A stretch of 64,000 nucleotides of DNA from contig CM041465.1 in assembly GCA_023213395.1 (NCBI GenBank), positions 240,877,741-240,941,740 of the forward strand, read 5' to 3'. Made by a program: the position numbers and the translations under genes. The stretch's first letter is position 1. Each line of letters begins with the position of its first letter. This DNA comes from Cycas panzhihuaensis (Eukaryota > Cycadophyta). Of this stretch, positions 10,359 through 21,020 are shown piece by piece. A model generated the notes under the pieces. That model did not search any database and had not been told where the DNA came from. It was given only the letters and a program-made list of their open reading frames with translations.

Positions 10359-12866
10359 TGTTTCCCGGCTTCCGGGAATGGATACGGAATCACCGACTCA
10401 GGTAAGTGCAGGTATGTCTCTAGCATTATCATCACTTTTATTCTTGATTATGCCTTATATATTTGCATGCGTATGACTTTGTGGGCGGCAGTCGTCGTCC
10501 ACACCTATGTTTAGCCTATGGCGACTATAGCGAGGCACACTCTTAGCGAGTGTGGCACCACTGGTGACCGTATTACTTCATCCGCCTCCTCTCTCACAGG
10601 TCCCACCGGGTTTGCGCCACCTCCACCCGTGTGATGTCTCATCGTCGCTTGGTTAGCTTGCCACCTCATTTCGGGTCCTATTTCTGCTCCTGTGGGCCCG
10701 TTTCTTGGCTTGTTTGCTCCCGGGTGGGTGTTTTAGTTGTCCTTTAGCCTTTTCGGCCGTTTGCCCCGGCTGGGCCGGTTGGTGGGCCCCATTTGTCTCT
10801 CAGTGCGTCTGGCCGGAATTTTGATGCATTGGAATATCCATGATCTGCTAAAGTTTCATGATCGACTGTCTCTCTTGTTTTTAAAATCCGCCATGGCAAT
10901 TTCGCATTTATTGCGAACCGCCACGTGGTTCGCGCCTTTTCTCCCTCCCGGTAGGTGCCTATTCACAGACTTTAGGTTTTGCTTTAGTACTTAAACATCT
11001 TTTGGCTCGTTTTCAAGGATCTTTTGGACTCACTTTTGGATTTACTCTCAAGAGGAACACTCTCCGCTCTGCTCTCTTACTGCTTTGCTGCTTTGACCTG
11101 CACTCTTCATCTGACCCGACTCTCCTTTGGCTTGGTGAGACATTCTCTCGGCCCTCAAACGCCTGGGAGGGCTCCTTTAAGCGGTTTCCACTGCTTTTCT
11201 ACCAGGCGGCCACGAGTTCCCGTTTGCGTGTGTTTCCGTTCCACCTCCATAGCAGGCCCCCACCCTCTATTCAGATCTGGCTTTGTTCCAAATTCTTGTG
11301 TCTTTTGGCTGGGGCAAATCCCTTGCCTCCCTTTCCAGGTACTCTTCACTTTGTATTTGTTTTTGGTGATATTTACGCTTCAGCTTATTTGTTCTCATTT
11401 GTTGCTTGAGAGTTGGTTTTCCTCCCTCTTGAGGACTGCTGTACCACTCTCCCTCTGCTTCTTGCCTGCGTTTGCTGTCCAAGGCAGCGGCGTTGAGGGG
11501 TTGCATAGGCTTTGGAGAGGAGCTGGGTGGATTCCGCACCACCTGCCACGCTCCCTAAGCGGCTCAAGGCCCTCCAAAGCCTCCCTCTCGCCCCGTGCTA
11601 CTCTTGGCTTGCAAACAAGGGTTCGAAGGCTCCCCTTGGTTGCCCAAACCAGTGACATCAGTTACAGCCACGATTTGGGACCCTTTATTCGAGTTTGGGT
11701 GCCATCCATAGGCCCCAACCGCGGGCTCTTGCTCCACCTTTGCTCCCGGTTGCGGTTTGCTCCCGTAGCATCCGGTTCCCGTGGGTGTCTTTGGGTCTTT
11801 CTTGCCCCTTCTTGCGGTAGTTTTCCGGCCTTGAGTCTTGACTTTCTCCTCACGCCCGTGGCTCTTGAGGGGAGGTTAGGGCATCATTTGCGGGAGGTAG
11901 GCCACTTCGAGGCTTACCTTGTTGTTTCCTTTCATTTGGATCGTTCTTCTTTGGTATTTTCCTTATTGGACTAACACTGATGCATGTACATTTAGACTCT
12001 CGTTTATGTTGCTAGACATATATTGCTAGATCTTTGTGTTGCATATAGGTGTTCTCCCTCGGAAGAGGGAGACCTTTGTTGCTTACAGTACTCGGGGCCG
12101 CGGAGAACGTTGCCGGTGCCCCTTCCACCGTGGCGTCCTTGCATGTGTCATATTTTATGCTATCTCATTTGCTAGTTAGCGTTTCTTTCCTTCCTTGATT
12201 ATCGCATTTACTTTTCACGGGAAGGTAAGGAAGCCCCTTTCGCTTGCTACATTTCACATCCAGTACCTGCATGAGTGGTTGGGTGCTCCTCACGGCTACG
12301 CCATCTCCCACGCCTTGCCCAGTGCACGCTCCGTTCCTCTTCGCTACCCACGGTCTTTTTCCTTCTTTTATTCTTTTCCTAGTAATTAGAACATCGAAAG
12401 ATTAAAAGGAAAATTGCTTTTTGTATTGGTTTGCGATTTGTTTGCCTTGTTGCATGTACGTTCGTTATTCGTAGGAAAGGTTGTAGGAGTCTTCTTCTCT
12501 CTTACCCTTCCTCTCTCTTCCTTGGCCATGTGGCCTCTTGCTTCATCGCTCGTATACCCGGTTAGATTGCATAGGATTGTTCTTGGCCTATCCTTATTAG
12601 GTTCTTTCTCTCTCCCTTCTAGCCACCCAAGGGTGGGAGGGGCCTACTCCCAGGTCAACTCGGGTTCGTCCTACGTATCTTCGCCCTTCTCTCGGGCGGT
12701 GAAGGGTCACCAGAGTAGCCATACTCCATTGCAGATCCGAACTCAAGGCTCCGCCAAGACGGGCGCCTGCGTGGTAGTTGCTTGCCTTGTAGGTTCCACT
12801 TCCTCTGGTTTCATCACCATCTCTCCCCGCTATCGGTCGAGGCGGTTATCCCAGTCTTGGCGTCCA
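10359..12866 (+). repeat. Tat-A 5' LTR
   Basis: Begins TGTTTCCCGGCTTCCGGGAA, in which positions 10362-10378 form a 7-bp-stem palindrome, and ends CGTCCA. Two donor-like motifs follow the start: CAGGTAAGT at 10399-10407 and CAGGTATGT at 10409-10417. Further inside it contains GTAAGGAAGCCCC (near 12226), a block also found in the Tat-B and Tat-M LTRs. Open frames of up to 316 codons (11024-11974) occur by chance in this GC-rich LTR on both strands and are not genes. Confidence 0.95.
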
Positions 12867-12884
12867 TCGCGACCATCTTGGGGC
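12867..12884 (+). other. Tat-A primer-binding site (degraded)
   Basis: TCGCGACCATCTTGGGGC directly follows the LTR. It matches 12 of 18 positions of the TGGCGACTCTGCTGGGGA type that I associate with Ogre/Tat elements (tRNA-Arg, from memory). Tat-B has a better preserved form, TGGCGACTATACTGGGGA, in the same place. Confidence 0.65.
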
Positions 12885-13121
12885 GCGATGGGCGGCTAGT
12901 CTCGCTCTCTTGGTTGGTTTCGCTACTCTGTGTGATCCTTTCTATACCGTCTTGACCTCCACGTTGGGCGGCCCCAGCAGCGTGTTATACCATTCCTTCT
13001 CTTTTCACGACATCGCTCGGCCGACCTTGCATCTTGGCCGTTTCTCTCGTCGTTTCGCGGTCTACCCCCTTTGTTAGAAGACCCCGATCTGACCTTCTTG
13101 CCTCGTCGGATCCGTCCGACT

Positions 13122-15260
13122 ATGGAAGGGTACTCTTCCGATTGGACCTACCACGCTTGGTTATGGAAACCCAAGCTCTTCCTTGTCATTCGAGTCCACC
13201 CAAGAGGGTGACGACTCCTTTACTACCGATCGATCAACACCTTTCTTGTGCTCCCCATCCTTCTACCCACCTGTAGAGGATCCGTTCCTCCCGAGGATTG
13301 CACGCGATGGCGATTTTATGAGGAACCTTGGATGGACATGCCTTGTTCGAGGTCCGATCACCTCTTATGGGTATGTGGGGACTCCTCCTTGACGTGCTTG
13401 AGGCTCTTGACGGATCTTGGCCGTGCGGCATGCTCTCAACCACGTCCGAATGGCTTGAGGGTGTCTGCAGGGGAGCCTCTTCCTCCTGCTCTTCCCCTCA
13501 CGCTTCATCCTCGTCGCCTTTCTGTGACAACAAACCCTTTCGTGCCTCACGCGTCGCCCCATTCGTTTCTGCGGTGGGGGCACGTGTGGCACCTTCCATC
13601 CCTTATCAAGGCCCTAATGCCTTAGGGCCTTCTCACCTGACAATACGTCCCTCAACGGGGGTTAGCATGCAGTTCCCGATCCAACTAATGTCTGTCCCCA
13701 ATCGGCACATGCGCTCCTAGTAGGCCTAGTCGCCTGCTAGCCTTCCGGTACCGGTCGGTGGGATTCGTTCCCACGCATCCTCCAACCAGTAGCGTTGGTG
13801 CTTCTTTCTCGTTCCCCGGTATACTTCTCAACCTTGGGGGCGGGGTAGAAGCCGTCTTCCCGCTTATGGGTGGATCCGCTACACCCATACGGAATGGCCC
13901 CACCTACGGTGGCAGTGTATGGGCGTAACACAGTTCGCATCCCTCTTGTCGCCATCCAATGCGGTTCCATCCAGTTGTGCCTTCGCAGGGAATCGACTCC
14001 CTTCAGGCGCCCTTTTCCACGCCTCTTGTCGTGAGGGTGGTTCCTCAGGAGGGATGGGTGTCCTACCCCATCCGCTCCTTGCACCACCTACCGGCGTTCG
14101 TTGATCCTACGGTTCGAGCAAGGCGCGCCTTCGTGGACTTTAGGTCAACCCCTCTCGGTTGAGGCGTTGCGAACCAACTTGCCGCCTCATCCTCCCGAAG
14201 TTCCTAGATTCGATGGGACTTCGTCAAGAAGCCGGCGAGCATGTCGTAGTTTTTCTATGGCATGCATCGATTCGGGCTTACGACCATATTTTGATGAAAC
14301 TCTTTCCTCGATCCTTGCGGTGGCGCCCTTAAATGGTTTTATCGTCTCCACCGCCTCGATCTATTCATTCCAAAGATTGGTGGGCGAGTTCATCAATTAC
14401 TTTGATGTAGCTTCGCCCATTCGAGAGCGGGATGAAATCCCTTCTCTCGCTCAAACAAGGTCACGATGAGATGAATCGTGACTTTGTGCGGCGATTCCAC
14501 GATCTGCTTCACTCCACCAAGGTGACTTTGCGAGGAGTGGCGGGACACTGTTGTCAATGCACTTCATCCCGAAGTCCACGTGGAAGTCCTCAAGATGGGG
14601 GCGACCACGTGTGATTCCGCGATCGCCAAGTGCTTGGCGTTGGAGGCTATTGAGATCAAGGCGGTCTCAAGAAACCTCTTAAGCCCTCACTGGCAGTGAG
14701 GCACCACCCCCTACCACAGACTCTAAACCTTCTCGGTAGGCGGTCTTCCTCTCATCCTACCGAGAGGACCTTAGATCCCCTCACATCATTTGCGCTCGTT
14801 CGGCGTCGATGAAGGAGCTCAAGCTTCAAGGTCCTTCGTCTCCTACTTCAAACAAACAAGTCCAACAAACTACCCAAGCTCCTCTTCCGGGGAATGGGAG
14901 CCCGATCCTCAAGCGAGAAGGTCGGCCCTCCGCTTGAGAAGAAGTGGTGTTCCATTCATGGGGATTGCTTCCATGACGTTTCACGTTGTAGGGCCCGAGA
15001 TCAAAGGATGCCCTCGGCCGATTCCTCTCCCAAAGCGGGCCTCGAGGCCTAATCTAGACCAACTTTGTTCACAAGGATCCGTTCCTAAACATGGGGAACG
15101 TGATCGCAAACCCCAAACCAAGAACAATAGCAGGGAAGATCACACGATCCCGCCCTTCCCGCGACAAAGGGAAGGGCGCACTGAACTCTTCTTCCTCTTC
15201 TCGTTCTCTCCTAGCGCCGTGACTCGTCGCCTTCACGACCCCGGAATAGGGGGAAGAAGG
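13122..15260 (+). pseudogene. gag: Tat-A gag remnant
   Basis: The start at 13122 gives MEGYSSDW, matched by MEGYPSDW at the equivalent start in Tat-B (63810), so this start is well supported. The conserved retrotransposon gag core lies at about 14185-14510: FDGTSS, then SFSMACIDSGL, AVAPLNGFIVSTASIYSFQR, FINYF, and in a shifted frame LKQGHDEMNRDFVRRFHDLL, the typical L-K-Q-x-x-x-E-x-x-x-x-F-x-x-R-F helix. A zinc-binding-like C-x2-H-x2-C-x-H-x4-C motif (CSIHGDCFHDVSRC) is at 14947-14988; most relatives have His for the middle Cys. Several frameshifts separate these blocks. Confidence 0.82.
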
Positions 15261-16030
15261 TGATTCAGTTGCTTGAAGCAACTCCGACTTTCGCCCTTAC
15301 GCGATCTCAAACCCCTAAGGAAGTGGCGGAGGCTGGGTTCTTCCGTTCCTTGATCCCCTTAGGAGACCCTTCCTCAAAATCCCTCTTTCCCCAAGGCTAT
15401 TCACATGCTTGGTCGTTACGACTTTCGAAGGGCACTTACCCAACCCACTAGGAAGGGTAAAGCCTTCTCCGTCGTGGACGAGCTCCATACGGCCATTGCC
15501 GCAGAATGTCCTTGATGGGCGTTCGAGGAGTTGTCGACAGCGGGCCCTCCTCCTGAAGCTTTAGGATCGGGAGATGTGCACATCACGCTTTGGGCGTCGC
15601 CCAGTGGCGGACCCACTATTTCCTTGATCCTAAGGATCTTCCTCTCGCCGGTGAGCAGGAACGTCGGTGGAACTTCCCATTCACCATCACGATCGATATG
15701 CACGATTGTACCCTCAGAAGAACTGTTGTCGACAACGGCTCTTACATCGATACCATGCCCTTGCGTGTTATGCAAGAGCTTGGTATCTCATATGGAACCC
15801 ATTCCTGGCGATGCAGGGTATGATGATGGCGAGAAGACCCTCTCGGATGCATCGCGATTCGCTCACCCTTGGGGCAAAAGCCGTTCTTCTTGGATGTTGT
15901 AGTCCTCGGCGTTGGCGTGGATTACAACCTCCGTCTAGGTCGCCCATGGCTCGACCAAATGGGTGCTGTGTGTCCGACCCTTTGGGGCGGCTTAAATTAG
16001 TCCATGACGGACGAATGAGAGTGGTTCCGT
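15261..16030 (+). pseudogene. Tat-A aspartic protease region
   Basis: The frame at 15590-15823 carries FPFTITIDMHDCTLRRTVVD followed by NGSYIDTMPLRVMQELGI. The D-N-G-S at 15731-15742 stands where the gypsy protease D-x-G-S active site belongs, with the usual flap-side L-x-x-M-x-x-L-G-I helix. Downstream, at about 15939-15974, LGRPWLDQMGAV matches the L-G-R-P-W-L motif that closes Tat proteases. Two shifts (near 15823 and 15900) separate the blocks. Confidence 0.8.
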
Positions 16031-16840
16031 GAGCGTCCTTTGCCAAACAAACTCGTTATGCGATTCGGCAAACCAAGGTTCACCCACTCACGCCTCTACT
16101 TGTTCAATTGGTATACCCAATCCGTCGGAAGAAGATCCCACATCTTCCCTTCCTAGTCTCGCACGTCTTGCCCCTATTGGCGTCGGGAGTTATGGGTACC
16201 TTGCTTCGTTCAGCGATGATGAATCGCTTGACGGAGACGAGGGTTGTCTCCATCCCATTTCTTTCCTTCGCGCCAATGGGTCGTACCTGTCTCGCTCTAG
16301 ACCCTCGTTTGGAACCTCTCTCGTTGGTGAGACTAGCCCCTCGTGCGTGTCACACACCATCGCTCGTGCTGACCCGCCGTCAGTTCTTCTTTTTCATTAC
16401 CCGCAGGTGATGGTTTTGAGGAATGGCCTTTCGCTCCTCTCGAGGAGCCTCTTTCTGGTTTTCCTTCGGATTTCCATGAAGGAGTTGAGCGATCCGATGA
16501 TCACCCGGTCCGTTGCTCCTTTCCCTTCTAGCGCTTCTTCTACTCGAAATAAGGTCATCCATGGGGTGGACTATTTCGAGGATGATGAAAACCTATTTGG
16601 AAGCACCCAGCGGGCCTTGCACCTAATCGCCTTCTCGTCACCAAGCTCGGTCACCGGAAGATCCTTGCGATCGGATCCACGCTCAGCCGTCCGATCCCTC
16701 TCTATTCCTCCTCCTCCGTTGATCTTGCCCTCTTCACTTTGAAGAGGGCAATGCCATGTGCATGGGGAATTCAAGGCGTAGTCTTGGCCCCTGCAAGGTC
16801 ATTAGGGTTGGGCGGAATGCTCTCTGATGAGATTAGGGAA
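16031..16840 (+). pseudogene. Tat-A protease-to-RT linker
   Basis: Low-conservation linker. A 237-codon frame at 16029-16742 has no known motif and its relevance is uncertain; near its end the alternative frame contains HFEEGNAM (about 16735), also present in the left Tat remnant near 1172. GAGGATGATGAAAAC near 16577 gives a short acidic patch. No catalytic motif is expected here. Confidence 0.55.
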
Positions 16841-18170
16841 TATTCCCTTCATTCCGTGAATTTCGAGACATTTTCGTGGGATTATCTTGACATGAAGGGA
16901 ATCGACCCTCGATTGTCACCCATAACCTCACCACCCTTCCCTGGCGCCTGTCACGTGCGCGGAAGCGATCCTCTTCACGGCTCTCTGCCGCCCGTCGAGA
17001 TGGAGGTTGAAAAGCTTACGGATCTTTGGGTTTGTTACTTCTATTGATTACCCTAAGTGGGTCTCTAATATTGTTCAGTTGCCAAAAGAATGGGGCAATC
17101 CGCATATCGTCGATTTCCGCGATATCAACAACGCTTGTCCTAAGGACAATTTCCGCTACCCTTCTTAGATCAAATCATTGATCGCACCGGATTCAAGTGA
17201 TGTCCTTAATGGTGCTTCTCGATTACAACCAAATTGATTTCCCAAGACCGCCATAAGGCGGCCTTTACTACTCCACAGGGTACCTTCGCCTACAAGGCGA
17301 TGCCCCTTTGGCCTTAAAAATGCGGGTGCTACGTGTCAAAGAGCCATGCACTTCATCTTCCACGACCTCATCAACGACACGTTGGAGGTCTTCATGGACG
17401 ATATGATGGGTCTTTCTCGTGAGCCCATCACCCTTCGACTTGCGTGCCATCTTCTCACGATGCCGCGAGTATCACGTCGATCTTAATCCGCTCAAATGTG
17501 TGTTTTGCGTCACTTTGGGTAAACTCCTTGGGTTCCTTGTATCCAAACAAGGAATTCGGATCGACCACGACAAAGTCGGGCGATCCTCGACATCTTAGCC
17601 TCCTAGAACTCAGCGGCAAATCAAGTCGTTTCAAGGTAGGCTCGGTTTCCTTAGGCGCTTCCTAGTGACCCACTGTGAACGCTAAACCCCTTACGAACTG
17701 TTGAAGAAGGGAGCTCCTTTTGCACAGTCCGACAAGACCCAAAAGGCCTTGAAGGACTCGAGGAAGCCACGGCTTCGCTCCTACGTTGGCGCCTCCCGAT
17801 TCGATGGGCCCTTCGTTTGTATACCTCGGCGGACGAGTCCTTGGGCGCTATGCTCGCTCGGGAGGATGACTCGAGGCCGAGAGGCTATATATTTCATCGA
17901 TCGTACCCTTGTGGTCGCCGAATTTAACTATTCCCCTACAGGAAGGAATGTCTCTCCTTGGTCTACGCGACCCGAAGTTTAGGCATTACTTGCTCGGTAA
18001 TACTACCAAGGTGATCATTCAATCAGATCCCTTGAGATACTTACTAACTCGTTCGGACTTGACGGGTAGGGGTGGTCATTGGGCATCCTACTCCAAGAAT
18101 TTGATCTCCTTATCGTTAACAGGAAATCAAAGAAGGGCATGATAGTGGTAGCAACTTCGGAACACCCTAT
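16841..18170 (+). pseudogene. pol: Tat-A reverse transcriptase and first RNase H
   Basis: RT blocks in order, each in a frame shifted from the last: FSWDYLDMKGIDP near 16870-16910; VDFRDINNACPKDNFRYP at 17110-17165; FTTPQGTFAYKAMP, then GLKNAGATCQRAM at 17260-17350; EVFMDDMM with the Y/F-x-D-D catalytic box at 17388-17410; LNPLKCVFCVTLGKLLGFLV at 17485-17550. The F-G-L block is broken by one extra C in ATGCCCCTTTGG near 17300. The tether/RNase H region (FAQSDKTQKAL, then SADESLGAMLAREDDS, then LRYLLTRSDLTGR) spans 17700-18060. All core motifs are present, so the ancestor was recently functional; frameshifts prevent expression as printed. Confidence 0.85.
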
Positions 18171-19474
18171 CCCTAACTCCTTTGATACTCCGTTGATGAC
18201 TCTCTCCCGATGAGTCTATCCCGACGATCAGGGAGTTCGTCCCCATCCACTCACCGACAATGAGTGGTGCGGTGACATAGTGCGGTATCTCACCACGGCA
18301 ATACCGCCCCGACGCTAGTAACAAAGTTAAATCTCGCATCCAGACTTTTGCTCGGCAATACCTCCTCGTGGACGAGGTATTGTACAAGAGGTCCTTCGAC
18401 GGGATCCTTCTCATTGCGTCACCGTGTGGCCGAAGGTGCGCGAATGCCACCACGGCATTTGTGGGGGTCACTTTGGGGCGATCTATGGCTCGGAGGATCC
18501 TCCGTATGGGCTACTTTTGGCCATCTCTTTTAAAGGCATACGCCTTTGTCTTTGAAATGTCGGCGATGTCAAGAGCATGCCAACATTTCCCATGTGCCTT
18601 CGAGACTTTGCACCCTATTGTTTCGCCATGGCCTTTCGCTCGATGGGGATTAGACCTCATCGGGGCTATTTCCCGCCTTCGTCGTCATGACACAAGTTCA
18701 TCTTGACTGCCACGGAGTATTTTACCAAATGGGCGGAGGCCATCCCTTTGATCACTACCCGGCAAAGCGATTGCCACATTCATCTATCGACACATCATTT
18801 GCCGCTTGAGGATTCCTGGATGTCACGATTCTGACAATGGAACCCCTTTTGTAATAAGGAGGTGGATGAGCTTTGCGAGAAGTTTAAAATCTCCCATAAG
18901 ACTTCCTCTCCTTACTACCCTCAGGCAAATGGCGGTGGAGTCTTTTAACAAGACTCTTATCAACATTCTCAAGAAAAGCGGTCGGTCAATCCCAAAGGGA
19001 TTGGCACCTTCAGTTGCCCTCCGCCTTATGGGCTTATCGTACTTCCGTCGGTTCGCCCAGGGAATGACCCGTTCTCCACGGTCTCACGGATCGAGGCGGT
19101 ACTCCCATTGGAGGTGGAGATTCCTTCCTTGCGAGTCTCCCTTCGAGGTTTCATCGACGATGAGTCGATCCGTCGGTGCCTTTCTTGGACCTCGAAGCTT
19201 TGGATGAGGCGGCTTAGCGCTATCAGGCTAACCTAGCATCCAAAGCCCATTCACAAAGGGCCCACGATAAACACCTGCGTTCCGCCCTTTGTTTCCCGGG
19301 GACTATGTCCTCAAGCTCGAATATCTCCATGACCGTTTGACCAAATTCCAACCCCGGTGGGTCGGTCCTTTTGTCATTATCGAATCTCTCGATAATGGTG
19401 CCTATAGGATAGCCACCACGGAGGGCTCGAATTTGAAAGCGTTAATGGGATGTTCCTTAAAGTTTTACGCTTGA
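18171..19474 (+). pseudogene. Tat-A integrase
   Basis: The zinc-finger region is visible at 18370-18600 (VDEVLYKRSFDGILL, RILRMGYFWPSL, then a CQHFPCA-like block). The catalytic core includes RWGLDLIGAI near 18640 (first Asp), ATEYFTKWAEAIPLITTRQ near 18710-18760, CHDSDNGTPFV near 18820 (second Asp), and SPYYPQANGG running into VESFNKTLINILKKS across a shift near 18930 (catalytic Glu). The C-terminal G-P-F domain is intact at 19300-19474: GDYVLKLEYLHDRLTKF, WVGPFVIIES, NGAYRI. Frameshifts interrupt it. Confidence 0.85.
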
Positions 19475-20214
19475 CCCTTGGCGATCCCTCGCCACTCAAA
19501 ACGAGCCTAAACTACCATCTTAGGTTGTCCCCATTCTTCCCGGTAGTGTGTAGAATGGCTATTTAAGATGGACTCTGCTTTGTCTCTCTGGTTCGTCCAG
19601 CGGAACCAGCGTTCCGTATCCTCTCGGGAACCTTGGTCCTCGCTTGGGCATCTCCCAACCGGGAGGGCGCTTGGGGCGTGTTGCCCCTCTTTCTGTCTGG
19701 CGTTTCCTTCGCATATCCGTTATGCTCTCCTGAGACATGTATGCATACTGCTTCCTAACCTCACACCTCCATGTCGTCCCGCTCACGGCGTGTGTGTGTG
19801 CCCTTGTTAGGTGTGCGGTTATACATGGAAGGAAACGTGTGCATCATACAATAAAATGTTCATAACATGAATCACCTACTACACAACATAACACTCACAA
19901 CACACGATAAATATACATATCATCCACACACCATGCACAGCATCTCATATCCGAATGGGGTTCCAATCACCCCATGCATATATACATATCAAAATCATGT
20001 CATCATACATCCTGGGAAGCCGGTGTCCTTGCGAAGGGGTACAATCATATGGTCCTATATATGACCCCACAGGCAGGTGCTTTCCTCTGCCAAACTATCC
20101 GTGCATGTCCCTCTGCTGTGGCCCGCTCTGGGCGCCTCATTCTTAGGTCCTCCTACCCTTGGCCACTGTTGTCTGCTTTCTAAGTGTTGCCTTCATCACG
20201 ATCATCTGCTTGGA
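19475..20214 (+). other. Tat-A spacer between integrase and second RNase H
   Basis: No coding motif recognised. Positions 19860-20000 are rich in CA/AC and unusually poor in G compared with the rest of the element. The spacer position is typical of Tat elements, where additional ORFs may lie; none is supported here. Confidence 0.6.
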
Positions 20215-20660
20215 TTTTGTGTCACTATGTGCATCTACATCTTTACTGAAGCGGGCGGAAGCCGCGGTAACCCTGAACCAACCTTGCTGCGTGGATTCTC
20301 ATGACCCTTACGGACATGATCTCCTCACTCTGGGATCTTCCTCCGGAGGCTACCAACAATGAAGCCGAGTATACACCGTCATCGAAGCCCTTACCGATGC
20401 CCTTCGTTTCCATCAGCGGACCCGTTGTTTTGCTCTGCGACTCTCAAGTTGTGGTGTCTCATCTCACCCAGTCTCACCGGTGCGATGCCCTCACTTGAGG
20501 ACTCTTGCTCTAGCGGATCCCTCTGGCCGTTTCTCTTGTTGATATCCGGATATCCCTCGGGCTCTCAGCGAGGCGAGATAGCCTTGTTCGCCTCATCCTT
20601 GAGCGCCTTTGTCTTGCCTGGCCAGTCCACCGAGTCTTGCTTGGCCTTCCGTCGCCCAAG
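20215..20660 (+). pseudogene. Tat-A second (archaeal-type) RNase H
   Basis: The frame near 20235 reads FTEAGGSRGNPEP, the E/D-A-G-x-R-G-N-P-G-P opening of the extra RNase H of Tat elements. After a shift it continues HDPYGHDLLTLGSSSG, then ATNNEAEY at about 20350-20375 and VVLLCDSQVVVSHL at 20425-20465 (third acidic residue), ending IPRALSEAR near 20550-20580 before the 3' noncoding part. Homologous blocks occur at 2340 (plus) and 60600 (minus). Position after integrase and before the 3' LTR defines the Tat group. Confidence 0.88.
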
Positions 20661-21020
20661 CCTCGGTAGTTGGTCGCTCCGCTTTGCGATCTGCTCGCAC
20701 CTCCGAAATCGGGTTGCTAACGAGGTAAAACTATGGTACCCACCATTTGTTCCCCATGTGGTCCTGCATGCTCCTTTGCAGTCATTGTGGTGGGCGACCC
20801 TCTCGCTTTGTCTCTTTCTCCCGATCGGTTTCGGTGGCTCATGGCGGCCCTATGTTGTCTCCACCGCTTTCGTATCCACAGCGTTCGCCCACGACACTCG
20901 GCACCCTTGCCTACTGATCTGATCTTGATTGATATATCTATATACACATGTGCTACTGACAGTTGTGTTGCGGCGTCGCCATCGCGCCGAGCTTCGGCGG
21001 CGAGCTCTGCGCGAAGGCGA
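20661..21020 (+). other. Tat-A 3' noncoding region with motif and putative polypurine tract
   Basis: About 20717 reads AACGAGGTAAAACTATGGTA, the single Tat-A copy of the AATGAG..AAACTATG motif. AGCTCTGC at 21003-21010 is also found about 18-25 bases before the Tat-M 3' LTR. The bases just before the LTR, GCGAAGGCGA (21011-21020), are the only purine-rich candidate for plus-strand priming and are weak. Confidence 0.55.

Noticed and set aside
11024-11974. 316-codon open frame and many overlapping frames in the GC-rich region 10700-13000
   Set aside because: They lie inside the Tat-A 5' LTR, occur on both strands, are not kept in the 3' LTR copy and contain no known motif; GC-rich sequence has few stops by chance.
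12414-12899. 161-codon hydrophobic frame that could look like a membrane protein
   Set aside because: Runs over the LTR end into the primer site; the 3' LTR copy shifts out of frame. Chance frame.
16029-16742. 237-codon frame between Tat-A protease and RT as a possible extra gene
   Set aside because: It is the pol linker; only part of it may be real and the conserved FEEGNAM lies in another frame. Kept as linker, not as a separate gene.
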